From an uncultured Collinsella sp. (lineage in GTDB: Bacteria; Actinomycetota; Coriobacteriia; Coriobacteriales; Coriobacteriaceae): 7,851 nucleotides of DNA. The stretch covers positions 1 through 7,851 of the forward strand of contig CAUDDU010000037.1 in assembly GCA_958448375.1 (NCBI GenBank), read 5' to 3'. Under the pieces are notes generated by a model. That model was not told the DNA's origin, did no database searches, and worked only from the letters and a program-made list of their open reading frames with translations. Each line of letters opens with the position of its first letter. The stretch's first letter is position 1. Of the stretch, positions 1 through 6,775 are shown piece by piece. Position numbers and translations under genes: made by a program.

Positions 1-1760
1 TGCGCAACGTCAAGGTCGGTCCCTCGCCCGACTGGATGGTCAAGCGCCTCAACGCCCTGGGCGTGCGCCCGCACAACAACATCGTCGATATCACCAACTA
101 CGTGATGATGCTCACCGGCCAGCCGCTGCACGCCTTTGACCTCGACACCTTTGCCGAGCGCGATGGCCACCGTCGCGTGGTGGTTCGCGCCGCCCAGCAG
201 GACGAGAAGTTCACGACTCTCGACGGCGAGGAGCGCGTGCTCGACGCCGGCATGGGCCTCATCACCGACGGCGAGCGTCCCGTGGCGCTGGCCGGTGTCA
301 TGGGCGGTACGGATTCCGAGATCGAGGACGATACCGTCGATGTGATGGTCGAGAGCGCCTGCTTCAACGCCGGCCGCACCTCGCACACCAGCCGTGACCT
401 GTCGCTGATCTCCGACGCCTCCATCCGCTTTGAGCGCCAGGTCGACGAGACCGGCTGCGTGGACGTCGCCAATGTGACGTGCGCGCTTATCGAGGAGATC
501 GCCGGCGGCGAGGTCGCCCCCGGCTATGTGGACGTGTTCCCCGCGCCCAAGACCATCGACAGCATCAAGCTGCGCCTGGCCCGCGTGCCCGCCATCTGCG
601 GTGCCGACATCGAGCCCGACTTTATCGAGCGCTCGCTCACCCGCCTGGGCTGCACCGTCGAGCGCGACGGCGAGGACTTTATGGTCACGCCGCCGAGCTT
701 CCGTCCCGACCTGCCGCGTGAGATCGACCTGATCGAGGAGGTCCTGCGCCTATGGGGCATGGGTCGCGTCACGGCAACCATTCCGGCTGCCAAGAACCAC
801 ATCGGCGGTCTGACGCGCGAGCAGAAGCTTACCCGCAAGGTCGGCGAGATCCTGCGCGCCTGTGGCCTCAACGAGACCACGACCTTTGGCTTTGCTGCCC
901 CGGGCGACCTGGAGAAGATTGGCATGTCCACCGAGGGCCGCGGCTGCCCCGTGGTTCTCATGAACCCGCTGGTGGCCGAGCAGACCGAGATGCGCCGTTC
1001 GCTGCTGCCGGGCCTGCTGCAATCCGTGGCCTATAACGAGGCCCACGGCACGCCCAACGTGCACCTGTACGAGATCGGCAGCTTGTTCCACGGTCGCGAG
1101 AACGCCAGCCTGCCCAAGGAGACCAAGTCCGTAGCGGGCGTGCTCTCGGGCCAGTGGAGCGAGCAGTCCTGGAACATGAAGTACCGCAAGCTGCGCTTCT
1201 TCTTTGGCAAGGGCATCGTCGAGGAGTTGCTCGCCCAGCTGCGCATCGAGAAGGTTCGCTTCCGTCCCGTCGAGGGCGAGGGCTATGCCTTCTTGCAGCC
1301 GGGTCGCGCCGCCGAGGTTCTGTCCGGCGGTACCGTGCTGGGCTGGGTTGGCGAGATTCACCCCGAGGCGCGCGAGGCTATGGGCATTGACGAGGTTGTC
1401 GTTGCCTTTGAGCTCGACCTGGACAAGCTGATCAAGGGCGCCCGCAACCAGGAGAACTACCGTGAGTTCTCGCAGTACCCGGCCGTTGAGCACGACCTTG
1501 CTATCGTGGTCGACAACACTGTGACCTGCGAGGATCTTGAGCGCCGTATTACCAGCGCCGGAGGCAAGCTGCTCGAGGATGTGCGTCTGTTCGACGTCTA
1601 CCGCGATCCCATCCGCATCGGAGCGGGCAAGAAGTCCATGGCCTTTGCGCTTACGTATCGCTCCGACGACCACACGCTTACCAGCGAAGAGGTCGAAAAG
1701 GCGCACCAGAAGATCGTTACCAAGGTGTGCAAGGGCGTAAACGGCGAGGTCCGCGGCTAG
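1..1760 (+). CDS. pheT: Phenylalanine--tRNA ligase beta subunit (5'-truncated)
   Basis: Beta chain of the cytosolic alpha2-beta2 phenylalanyl-tRNA synthetase, which charges tRNA-Phe with phenylalanine. The gene enters the window in frame at base 3, leaving 585 visible residues of a family usually near 800. The missing N-terminus should hold the EMAP-like tRNA-binding domain. The visible part opens in the B3/B4 editing region, with VDITNYV at about residues 28-34, GQPLHAFD at 39-46 and GVMGG at 98-102. A B5 domain follows at about 185-258 (SFRPDLPREIDLIEE). The catalytic-like core ends near residue 480. The C-terminal FDX-ACB anticodon-binding domain (about 485-582) shows SQYPAVEHDLAIVV and ALTYRSDDHTLT. 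The frame is intact to a TAG stop. In most bacteria pheS lies directly upstream, here outside the window. A terminator hairpin follows about 110 bases downstream. Identification is secure. Confidence 0.97.
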   Translation, partial: RNVKVGPSPDWMVKRLNALGVRPHNNIVDITNYVMMLTGQPLHAFDLDTFAERDGHRRVVVRAAQQDEKFTTLDGEERVLDAGMGLITDGERPVALAGVMGGTDSEIEDDTVDVMVESACFNAGRTSHTSRDLSLISDASIRFERQVDETGCVDVANVTCALIEEIAGGEVAPGYVDVFPAPKTIDSIKLRLARVPAICGADIEPDFIERSLTRLGCTVERDGEDFMVTPPSFRPDLPREIDLIEEVLRLWGMGRVTATIPAAKNHIGGLTREQKLTRKVGEILRACGLNETTTFGFAAPGDLEKIGMSTEGRGCPVVLMNPLVAEQTEMRRSLLPGLLQSVAYNEAHGTPNVHLYEIGSLFHGRENASLPKETKSVAGVLSGQWSEQSWNMKYRKLRFFFGKGIVEELLAQLRIEKVRFRPVEGEGYAFLQPGRAAEVLSGGTVLGWVGEIHPEAREAMGIDEVVVAFELDLDKLIKGARNQENYREFSQYPAVEHDLAIVVDNTVTCEDLERRITSAGGKLLEDVRLFDVYRDPIRIGAGKKSMAFALTYRSDDHTLTSEEVEKAHQKIVTKVCKGVNGEVRG

Positions 1761-1867
1761 GTCCTGCGCCGGATATAGGCCAGCGTCGGCTGCCGCCGAG
1801 TCTTACGTGACTGCTGTTTTCGGTATAAGGCACCGTTGAGCCTGCATATATGACACGCGCATTACAT

Positions 1868-1902
1868 AACGGCGTGCTGCTTTGTCGGCAGTGCGCCGTT
1901 TT
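1868..1902 (+). terminator. Likely intrinsic terminator after pheT
   Basis: Bases 1868-1880 can pair with 1888-1900. The outer seven pairs are perfect (AACGGCG with CGCCGTT), two G-U pairs follow, then four perfect pairs (CTGC with GCAG), around a 7-base loop. The stem runs into TTTT at 1899-1902. The T tract is short, so termination may be incomplete. The hairpin sits 108 bases after the pheT stop and overlaps the promoter of the next gene. Confidence 0.6.
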
Positions 1903-1910
1903 GCTATGAT
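1882..1910 (+). promoter_or_regulatory. Sigma-70-type promoter with extended -10 for the metal-transport operon
   Basis: TTGTCG at 1882-1887 and TATGAT at 1905-1910 are separated by 17 bases, and TG at 1902-1903 forms an extended -10 (TGCTATGAT). Transcription would start near 1917, giving a leader of about 90 bases before the first gene. The -35 lies within the loop of the upstream terminator hairpin. The fit to consensus is good for a GC-rich intergenic region, but no start site has been mapped. Confidence 0.6.
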
Positions 1911-1920
1911 AGCCCGCGGC

Positions 1921-1948
1921 GTGTTACGAATCTGACATTACGTAACAC
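1921..1948 (+). promoter_or_regulatory. Palindromic operator, probable NikR-type nickel repressor site
   Basis: GTGTTACG at 1921-1928 is repeated as its exact reverse complement CGTAACAC at 1941-1948, with 12 bases between. Written as GTGTTAC-N14-GTAACAC, it equals the NikR consensus I recall being proposed for deltaproteobacteria; the E. coli form is GTATGA with a similar long spacer. It lies just downstream of the predicted transcription start, where a bound repressor would block initiation. The palindrome is seen directly. Its assignment to NikR rests on the motif and on the nickel/cobalt transporter it precedes; no nikR gene is in the window. Another metalloregulator could use it. Confidence 0.6.
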
Positions 1949-1965
1949 TGGAAAGGTGATTCAAG

Positions 1966-1988
1966 CGGCGTTGCAATTCCGTGCGCCG
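1966..1988 (+). other. Small leader hairpin upstream of the first transporter gene
   Basis: CGGCG at 1966-1970 can pair with CGCCG at 1984-1988 around a 13-base loop, ending six bases before the ribosome binding site. It might affect translation, but five GC pairs with a loop of this size can arise by chance in such DNA. I see no cobalamin or NiCo riboswitch signature in the leader. Confidence 0.25.
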
Positions 1989-1994
1989 ATAACC

Positions 1995-2000
1995 GGGAGG
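1995..2000 (+). promoter_or_regulatory. Ribosome binding site of cbiM/nikM
   Basis: GGGAGG lies five bases before the ATG at 2006. It fixes the start so that the protein begins MHI, as needed for metal binding by this family, and excludes an upstream GTG at 1956 that is in another frame. Confidence 0.8.
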
Positions 2001-2005
2001 CGTAC

Positions 2006-3091
2006 ATGCACATTCCAGATAATTATCTGTCCCCGCAGACCGATGCCGTCATGGCGGTGGCAATGGTGCCCGTCTGGGTTCACTGTATCAAGAAGGTGCG
2101 CGCCACGCTCGATCGCGAGCACATGGCTTTCCTGGGCATCTGCGCCGCATTTTCCTTCTTGCTTATGATGTTCAACGTGCCGCTGCCCGGCGGCACCACT
2201 GGCCACGCCGTTGGTGGCGCACTCATCGCGCTGCTGCTGGGCCCCGAGGCCGCGGCTATCGCGGTTTCGGTCGCGCTGGCGCTGCAAGCGCTGCTGTTTG
2301 GCGACGGCGGCATCCTGTCCTTTGGCGCTAACTGCTTTAACATGGCCTTCGTGTTGCCGTTTGCCGCAGCCATCGTGTTCCGCGCGCTTAACAGCCGTTT
2401 GCACGACAAGAGCTGGGGCACCTCGGTTTCGGCCATCGTAAGCGGCTGGGTCGGCCTGTGCCTGGCGGCCCTGTGCGCAGCAATCGAGTTTGGTATTCAG
2501 CCGATGCTTTTCACGAATGCTTCGGGCGCTCCGCTGTACTGCCCCTTCCCGCTGTCCATTGCCATTCCGGCCATGATGATCCCGCATATGTTGGTAGCCG
2601 GCGTGGTCGAGGGCGTGGCGACTGCCGCGATCTACGGCTTTATCAAGAAGACGGCGCCGAGCGTTATCGTCGGCCCCGAAGCCGCCGATGGACAGCTTGC
2701 TGCCGAGGGCGCTGCTGCAAAGAAGACCTCGCTGGTCCCCACGCTCATCTTGGTTGCCGTGCTTGTCGTGGCCACGCCGCTGGGCCTGCTGGCCACGGGT
2801 GACGCCTGGGGTGAGTGGGACGCCGAGGGCGCCGCGACCGCCGTTCAGGAGGCTGGCGACGACAGCCTGCAGGCTTCGGTCGGTCTCGACACCCCGACCT
2901 TTGCCGACGCTCTGCCTACGGGTGATTACCTGCAGGCCTATTCCGAGGAGCAGGGTCTCGGCTTTGCCGGTCAGGCTGCCATGTATATCCTGTCCGGCGT
3001 GATTGGCGTGGCGGTGCTCACCATCGCATTCCGTCTGATCTCGCTGACGGTCAAGGAAAGCGGAGCCCATGGCGATGGTCGAGCTGCCTAG
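2006..3091 (+). CDS. cbiM: ECF-type nickel/cobalt transporter, substrate-binding membrane protein (CbiM/NikM with fused PDGLE/CbiN-like part)
   Basis: Integral membrane S-component that binds Ni2+ or Co2+ and works with CbiQ and CbiO. It has 361 residues. The N-terminus MHIPDNYLSP puts His2 next to the free amino group, and His67 lies in PGGTTGHAVGG. In the solved NikM structure the metal is held by Met1 nitrogen, His2 and His67, so the site looks complete. FGDGGILSFGANCFNMA (98-114) is the conserved family segment. About six to seven hydrophobic helices span residues 12-210. After a linker rich in Ala and charged residues (222-240) come two more helices (about 245-263 and 325-348) flanking GDAWGEW (265-271). 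That is the PDGLE/CbiN-like module, which is a separate protein in some species. MHIPD resembles nickel-type NikM more than the MHIMEG of cobalt CbiM. It is first in the operon, behind a NikR-like operator. The metal is inferred, not proven. Confidence 0.92.
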   Translation: MHIPDNYLSPQTDAVMAVAMVPVWVHCIKKVRATLDREHMAFLGICAAFSFLLMMFNVPLPGGTTGHAVGGALIALLLGPEAAAIAVSVALALQALLFGDGGILSFGANCFNMAFVLPFAAAIVFRALNSRLHDKSWGTSVSAIVSGWVGLCLAALCAAIEFGIQPMLFTNASGAPLYCPFPLSIAIPAMMIPHMLVAGVVEGVATAAIYGFIKKTAPSVIVGPEAADGQLAAEGAAAKKTSLVPTLILVAVLVVATPLGLLATGDAWGEWDAEGAATAVQEAGDDSLQASVGLDTPTFADALPTGDYLQAYSEEQGLGFAGQAAMYILSGVIGVAVLTIAFRLISLTVKESGAHGDGRAA

Positions 3092-3905
3092 CTGGCTTGC
3101 GGCCGAGGAGCGATACGAGCCCACGGGCGCTCGTCATCGCGTGATGCAAAAGAACGTCCTGCACCTGGCGAGCCTGCTTGAGCGGGTTCGCCTGGGTGGA
3201 GGCGCGCACGAGGGCGGGTCGATGGTCGACCGCGCCCTTTCTTGCGTTTCGGCTCCGGTGCGCCTGGTGGGGATATTCGTTTGCGTCCTGTGCGTGTGCC
3301 TGACACAAAGCCCGCTGTACCTCATGTTGATGGCGGCCATTGCGCTGGTGCTCGTTGCCGTGCGTCCCGTACGCGGGCTGCGCGCGACCTTTGTGCCGGC
3401 GCTTGGCGCCGCGGGGCTCGCAGTGGTTTTGGCGCTGCCTGCCCTGCTGCTAGGTGCTTCCGCTACGGGCGCCATGCTCAAGATTGCGCTCAAGACCTTC
3501 ATTAATGTGTCGCTGGTGCTGGGCGTTTCGTGGACCCTCACGTGGAGCCGCATGTCGGCGGCGCTCAAGATGCTGCATCTACCCGACGAAGTTATCTTTA
3601 CGTTTGATATGGCGCTCAAGCACATCGAGGTGCTGGGTCGTACGGCGCACGATCTGTGCGAATCGGTCATGCTGCGCAGCGTTGGCCGTGCGCCCGAGGG
3701 ATTTTCGCGTACCGATTCGATCGCGGGTATCATGGGCATGACCTTTATCAAGGCGATGAAATGCAGCCGCGCGATGGACGAGGCTATGCTTTGCCGCGGC
3801 TTTGCCGGTGCGTATCCGGCTCCCGCGCGCGCCAGGTTTGGCTGGCGCGATGCGGCCTATGCGGCCGGCGTGGCGCTGCTGACAGTGTTGTGCGCCGTGC
3901 TGTAG
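3069..3905 (+). CDS. cbiQ: ECF transporter transmembrane coupling protein CbiQ
   Basis: T-component that transmits ATP hydrolysis from CbiO to the CbiM-type subunit. It has 278 residues, normal for the family. A cytosolic N-terminal stretch of about 60 residues precedes hydrophobic helices at about 63-80, 83-98, 108-130 and 137-158, with a last one at 261-278. The first cytoplasmic coupling region is SAALKMLHLPDEVIFTFDMA (163-182). The second contains SRAMDEAMLCRGF (233-245), matching the conserved Ala/Arg-Gly motif that docks onto the ATPases. The ATG at 3069 overlaps the end of cbiM by 23 bases, which suggests translational coupling. A second ATG at 3075 lies nine bases after GGAG (3062-3065), a better spacing than the three bases to 3069, so the true start may be two residues later. 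Assignment to the family is firm. Confidence 0.9.
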   Translation: MAMVELPSWLAAEERYEPTGARHRVMQKNVLHLASLLERVRLGGGAHEGGSMVDRALSCVSAPVRLVGIFVCVLCVCLTQSPLYLMLMAAIALVLVAVRPVRGLRATFVPALGAAGLAVVLALPALLLGASATGAMLKIALKTFINVSLVLGVSWTLTWSRMSAALKMLHLPDEVIFTFDMALKHIEVLGRTAHDLCESVMLRSVGRAPEGFSRTDSIAGIMGMTFIKAMKCSRAMDEAMLCRGFAGAYPAPARARFGWRDAAYAAGVALLTVLCAVL

Positions 3906-3933
3906 GCGCTGCTGGTTCCGACTGGGGATGTAA

Positions 3934-4722
3934 ATGGGGAAGGGCGACGTTTTGACGATCGATATGAATAGTGCGGCGGGCACGAACGGTGTGGGCGGCG
4001 CCGAGGTCGTTCCGCTCATCGAGCTGCGCGACGTGGTGTTCTCCTATGCGGGGCATACGGTTGTCGATGGCGTGTCGCTGCAGGTCGATCGTGGTGAACT
4101 CGTTGCCCTGCTCGGTCCCAACGGCTGCGGCAAGACGACGATTATGCGTCTTATTAACGGCCTTGAACTCGCGGACGCAGGGGCATACCTGTTTGACGGG
4201 CACGTGGTCGATGCGGCGTATCTGAAGGATTCTGCTGCTGCTCAGAAGTTCCACCAGCGTGTGGGCTTCGTATTCCAAAACGCCGATGCCCAGCTGTTCT
4301 GCGCCACGGTGGGCGAGGAAGTTGCTTTTGGTCCCGCGCAGATGGGGCTGCCGGCAGACGAGCTCGAGCGCCGCGTGAGCGATGCCATGGGGTTGTTCCA
4401 GGTTGCCGACCTTGCCGACGCCTCTCCCTATCAGCTCTCGGGCGGGCAAAAGAAGCGCGTTGCGCTGGCTGCGGTGGTGTCGATGAACCCGGATATCTTG
4501 GTTCTTGACGAGCCTACCAATGGGCTCGACGAGGATTCATGCGACATCGTGGTCAACTTCTTGCTGGCCTACGTCGCGGCGGGTAAGACGGTCTTGATGA
4601 GCACACATCACCAGGATTTGGTGCGACGCCTGGGTGCCCGTGCAATCTATATCGATCGATATCACCATGTGGTCGAGGCGCCTTCGCCGTCGTATGGAAC
4701 CGAAAGCGGTGCTACGGACTAG
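3934..4722 (+). CDS. cbiO: ECF transporter ATP-binding protein CbiO
   Basis: ATPase that powers metal uptake, presumably as a homodimer because only one ATPase gene is present. It has 262 residues. All ABC motifs are intact: Walker A GPNGCGKTT (61-69), Q-loop Gln115 in VFQNADAQLF, signature LSGGQ (168-172), Walker B ILVLDEP with catalytic Glu193, D-loop GLDE (197-200) and switch His225 in STHH. QNADAQLF is typical of cobalt/nickel and other ECF ATPases. The gene starts 28 bases after cbiQ in the same operon. The ATG at 3934 has GGGG six bases upstream. A later start at the TTG at 3952 or the ATG at 3964 would remove an unconserved N-terminal tail, since conserved sequence begins only near residue 28. 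Confidence 0.94.
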   Translation: MGKGDVLTIDMNSAAGTNGVGGAEVVPLIELRDVVFSYAGHTVVDGVSLQVDRGELVALLGPNGCGKTTIMRLINGLELADAGAYLFDGHVVDAAYLKDSAAAQKFHQRVGFVFQNADAQLFCATVGEEVAFGPAQMGLPADELERRVSDAMGLFQVADLADASPYQLSGGQKKRVALAAVVSMNPDILVLDEPTNGLDEDSCDIVVNFLLAYVAAGKTVLMSTHHQDLVRRLGARAIYIDRYHHVVEAPSPSYGTESGATD

Positions 4723-4742
4723 TTGCTGCGTAGAGCGTGCGT

Positions 4743-4760
4743 AGCCGCCCGCGCGGCTTT
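4743..4760 (+). terminator. Weak terminator-like hairpin after cbiO
   Basis: AGCCGC at 4743-4748 pairs with GCGGCT at 4753-4758 around a four-base loop and is followed by only TTT. It is well placed 20 bases after the cbiO stop, but the short T run makes it a weak intrinsic terminator, so some readthrough into the next gene is likely. Confidence 0.4.
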
Positions 4761-4767
4761 GCCGTGA

Positions 4768-4776
4768 TGGTATAGT
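4768..4776 (+). promoter_or_regulatory. Possible extended -10 promoter for the phospholipase-like gene
   Basis: TGG followed by TATAGT (4771-4776) is an extended -10 element. No convincing -35 is seen 17 bases upstream, where the sequence is CCCGCG. Transcription would start near 4783, leaving about 20 bases before the ATG at 4803. Confidence 0.4.
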
Positions 4777-4802
4777 TATCCAGGTTTTTTATGGGGGTGG
4801 CT

Positions 4803-5651
4803 ATGCCAAGCTGGAACATTCATATCGCTCAGACGGAGCGTTTGCTGGAGCGCACCGGTGCGCTTGCCAATAGCGTGCGCGACCGCAATGCCTTTTTGTT
4901 TGGCTGCGTGGTTCCGGATATCTTCGTGGGCTATATGGTCCCTGGCATCGCCGATCCCATCCCGTACCGCATTACGCACTTTGCAAAGCCCGAGCCTATC
5001 CCTAAGCCGCGCGAGCATGAGTTTTGGGACACCTATGTGGCGCCGCTGCTCAAAGGGGCGCCTGTTGGTACGCCGGCTGACGCGACCTCGATTGTCGAGG
5101 AGCGCGAGCGACTCAATCGGGTGCATTATCCCCAACGCTACAAGGATGCCGAGCCGGTTGCCGGTCCCGGTGCTAGCGAGCTTTCACTCGCGCCCGATGA
5201 CGTGGCGCAGTCGCTGCTCGATCTGACGCTGGGCGTTTGGTCTCACCTCGTGGCCGATACCGTGTGGAATACGCGCGTGAATCGGTACCTGGAGGCGCAC
5301 GGCGGCAAACCGTGCGAGGAATTCCGCATTAAAAAGCAAGGCGACTTTGACTGGTTTGGCAAGACACTCGGCATCGTTTCGATTCCGCGCGCGACCGATC
5401 GCCTGTATACTGCGGCGACCCGTTTTGGTCAGTATCCCATCCATAAGGAGTATGTGCTCAAGACCATTGGCGTTATGCACGAGATTGTACGCGAAAACCC
5501 CGGCGAGCCCGATCATCCGCCGTATCGCTTGCTAACCGAGGAGTTTTTCGATGCAACGTTTACCGAGGTCATCGAGCTGACCGAGGCGGGATTTGCGGCT
5601 CGCGTTGCTGCTTCTGACGTCCCCGCAGCCCCCCTGATCGCTAGCTGCTAG
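4803..5651 (+). CDS. Zinc-dependent phospholipase C family protein, no signal peptide
   Basis: Predicted 282-residue protein of the zinc-dependent phospholipase C-like superfamily. The N-terminus MPSWNIHIAQTERLL is the usual opening of this bacterial group. Possible metal ligands are His7, Asp39 (GCVVPDIF), His59 (RITHF) and His148/Asp152 in GVWSHLVADTVWN, an HxxxD pair like the one in clostridial phospholipase C. I do not find the second HxxxE pair of the toxin enzymes, so the zinc site may differ. There is no signal peptide or membrane segment, so it probably acts in the cytosol and its substrate is unknown. I chose the ATG at 4803, 282 residues long, because GGGGG at 4793-4797 then sits five bases upstream. 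The in-frame ATG at 4791 has only T-rich sequence before it and would add four residues. It lies 80 bases after cbiO and probably has its own promoter. Confidence 0.75.
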   Translation: MPSWNIHIAQTERLLERTGALANSVRDRNAFLFGCVVPDIFVGYMVPGIADPIPYRITHFAKPEPIPKPREHEFWDTYVAPLLKGAPVGTPADATSIVEERERLNRVHYPQRYKDAEPVAGPGASELSLAPDDVAQSLLDLTLGVWSHLVADTVWNTRVNRYLEAHGGKPCEEFRIKKQGDFDWFGKTLGIVSIPRATDRLYTAATRFGQYPIHKEYVLKTIGVMHEIVRENPGEPDHPPYRLLTEEFFDATFTEVIELTEAGFAARVAASDVPAAPLIASC

Positions 5652-6721
5652 CCGGCCGGCCCGGCAGTGAATAGCTCAACCCAATCGACAAGTAGCTCTT
5701 GCCGTAAGGTATCTTCGGCAATGCGCTCCTGTTTGGTCTTTGGGATGTGGGGAAGCCCGGCCTTTTTATGGATGAGCTCGGCTATGTGGTCGAAGCTCTT
5801 CTTCTCCTTGATCTGGTCATAGGTAATTTGGATGACGTCGTAGCCCATGCTTGTGAGTGCGGTGGCGCGCTCGGCATCGGAGAGGCTCGCGGCTTCGCTG
5901 TCGTGGGCAGAGCGGCCTTGGCATTCCAGAATGACGCCCATGCTGTCGGTGGCGCTTTCGATGAGGATATCGGCGTAGCAGCAGGTTTTGTCATACAGCG
6001 AACGTGCGGCTTCACTGAGCGGGATGCGCGCGTTGTTGGCGATCTCGATGCCCTGGCCGCCCTCGTCGCGGGGGAGCGAGATAAGCATGGAGGTCTGTAC
6101 TTCGAAGGGCGAGGCGGCCTGCCCCGTCATGTGCTCGGCCGCCCAGCGCAGTTGTTTGACGCCGCGCAGGCCTGCGGCTTGCTTGGCGAACGCGGCGATA
6201 TCCGTTGCGGTAAGAAGCGGCGTGCGCTTCCACAAGTTGGTGTCATTGCCCTTGGTGTCGTTAACTCGCTCCCAGCCGCAGTTGGGTGGAATGAACTTAA
6301 GCGAAATAGCTTCATCGAGTTGTTGTTGCGTTCGCTCGCAGGGCTTAAACACTGCAAAGGAGCCGCACGTCTCGTAGCAAGCCATGAGTAACTGGTTGCG
6401 TGAAACCTGCGTAGCAAGGTTGAGCAGCGTGAACTCCGGTGACGTGACATCAAACCCATGTTCAGTCTGCCTAAACGACCCCGGAGGTGGTTCTTGGGTC
6501 AGGAGGTGCGATTTAAACAGGCTTCGCGACCCGGATTGTGCCCGAGTGAATACAAGCCTGTGAAGTGGTGCGTGAAGCAGGTCTTTTACAACTGCATGAC
6601 TTCCGAGACCACAACATCTGCGATCCATATTGCCAAGGCTAATGGCGGGGTAAAGGCCTAATACCTGCGGCGGGATGCGGTAGTAGTTAAAGGCGGATTG
6701 CCCACAAAGCGTCAGGTCCAT
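5648..6721 (-). CDS. DUF559/Vsr-like (PD-(D/E)xK-fold) protein with AbiEi-like N-terminal part
   Basis: Uncharacterised 357-residue protein. The C-terminal third resembles the DUF559/very-short-patch-repair endonuclease fold: SPFE with Glu207, then YADILIE with Asp251, then ILECQGRSAH with Glu266 and Gln268, then a DxxR-like helix and GYDVIQITYDQI. The usual motif is ExDGxxH or ExK; here it is ExQ with His273. Whether it cuts DNA is unknown. Residues 1-60 (QSAFNYYRIPP and following) and 93-125 (TSPEFTLLNLA...CYETCGSFAVF) resemble the N-terminal half of actinobacterial AbiEi/DUF559 proteins, and GGQGIEIANNARI (221-233) fits the Coriobacteriia form. The C-terminal tail after about residue 320 is charged and helical. 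Its base composition is less GC-rich than pheT, which suggests accessory status. No toxin or methylase partner is adjacent. A TTGACG at 6768-6773 (complement) could be a -35, but no good -10 follows. Confidence 0.7.
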   Translation of the reverse strand: MDLTLCGQSAFNYYRIPPQVLGLYPAISLGNMDRRCCGLGSHAVVKDLLHAPLHRLVFTRAQSGSRSLFKSHLLTQEPPPGSFRQTEHGFDVTSPEFTLLNLATQVSRNQLLMACYETCGSFAVFKPCERTQQQLDEAISLKFIPPNCGWERVNDTKGNDTNLWKRTPLLTATDIAAFAKQAAGLRGVKQLRWAAEHMTGQAASPFEVQTSMLISLPRDEGGQGIEIANNARIPLSEAARSLYDKTCCYADILIESATDSMGVILECQGRSAHDSEAASLSDAERATALTSMGYDVIQITYDQIKEKKSFDHIAELIHKKAGLPHIPKTKQERIAEDTLRQELLVDWVELFTAGPAG

Positions 6722-6725
6722 AATG

Positions 6726-6732
6726 CCCTCCT
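6726..6732 (-). promoter_or_regulatory. Ribosome binding site of the DUF559-like gene
   Basis: Read on the minus strand this is AGGAGGG, four bases before the ATG at 6721. It is a near-perfect Shine-Dalgarno match and supports this start, and with it the reality of the long minus-strand frame. Confidence 0.8.
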
Positions 6733-6775
6733 GGCCGAAATCATCTCTTTGAAGCGAGTGATGCCAGCGTCAATC

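Noticed and set aside
750..1706. Minus-strand open frame (318 residues) inside pheT
   Set aside because: It lies opposite conserved pheT domains and shows no recognisable motif or ribosome binding site.
1971..1987. TTGCAA resembling half of a Nur nickel-repressor box
   Set aside because: The second half-site at the required five-base spacing is TGCGCC, a poor match, whereas the palindrome at 1921-1948 is perfect.
1761..2005. Cobalamin or NiCo riboswitch upstream of the transporter
   Set aside because: No B12-box-like sequence or multi-stem junction was seen, and most of the gap lies upstream of the predicted transcription start, so the leader is only about 90 bases.
1961..3124. Long minus-strand open frame (387 residues) opposite cbiM
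   Set aside because: It is the antisense shadow of a clear membrane protein gene. Its translation is rich in Arg, Gln, His and Gly with no domain, as expected from the complement of a GC-rich gene.
5651..5660. GCCGGCCGGC palindrome after the phospholipase-like stop as a terminator
   Set aside because: It is self-complementary but leaves no room for a loop, has no T tract, and lies inside the coding end of the minus-strand gene.
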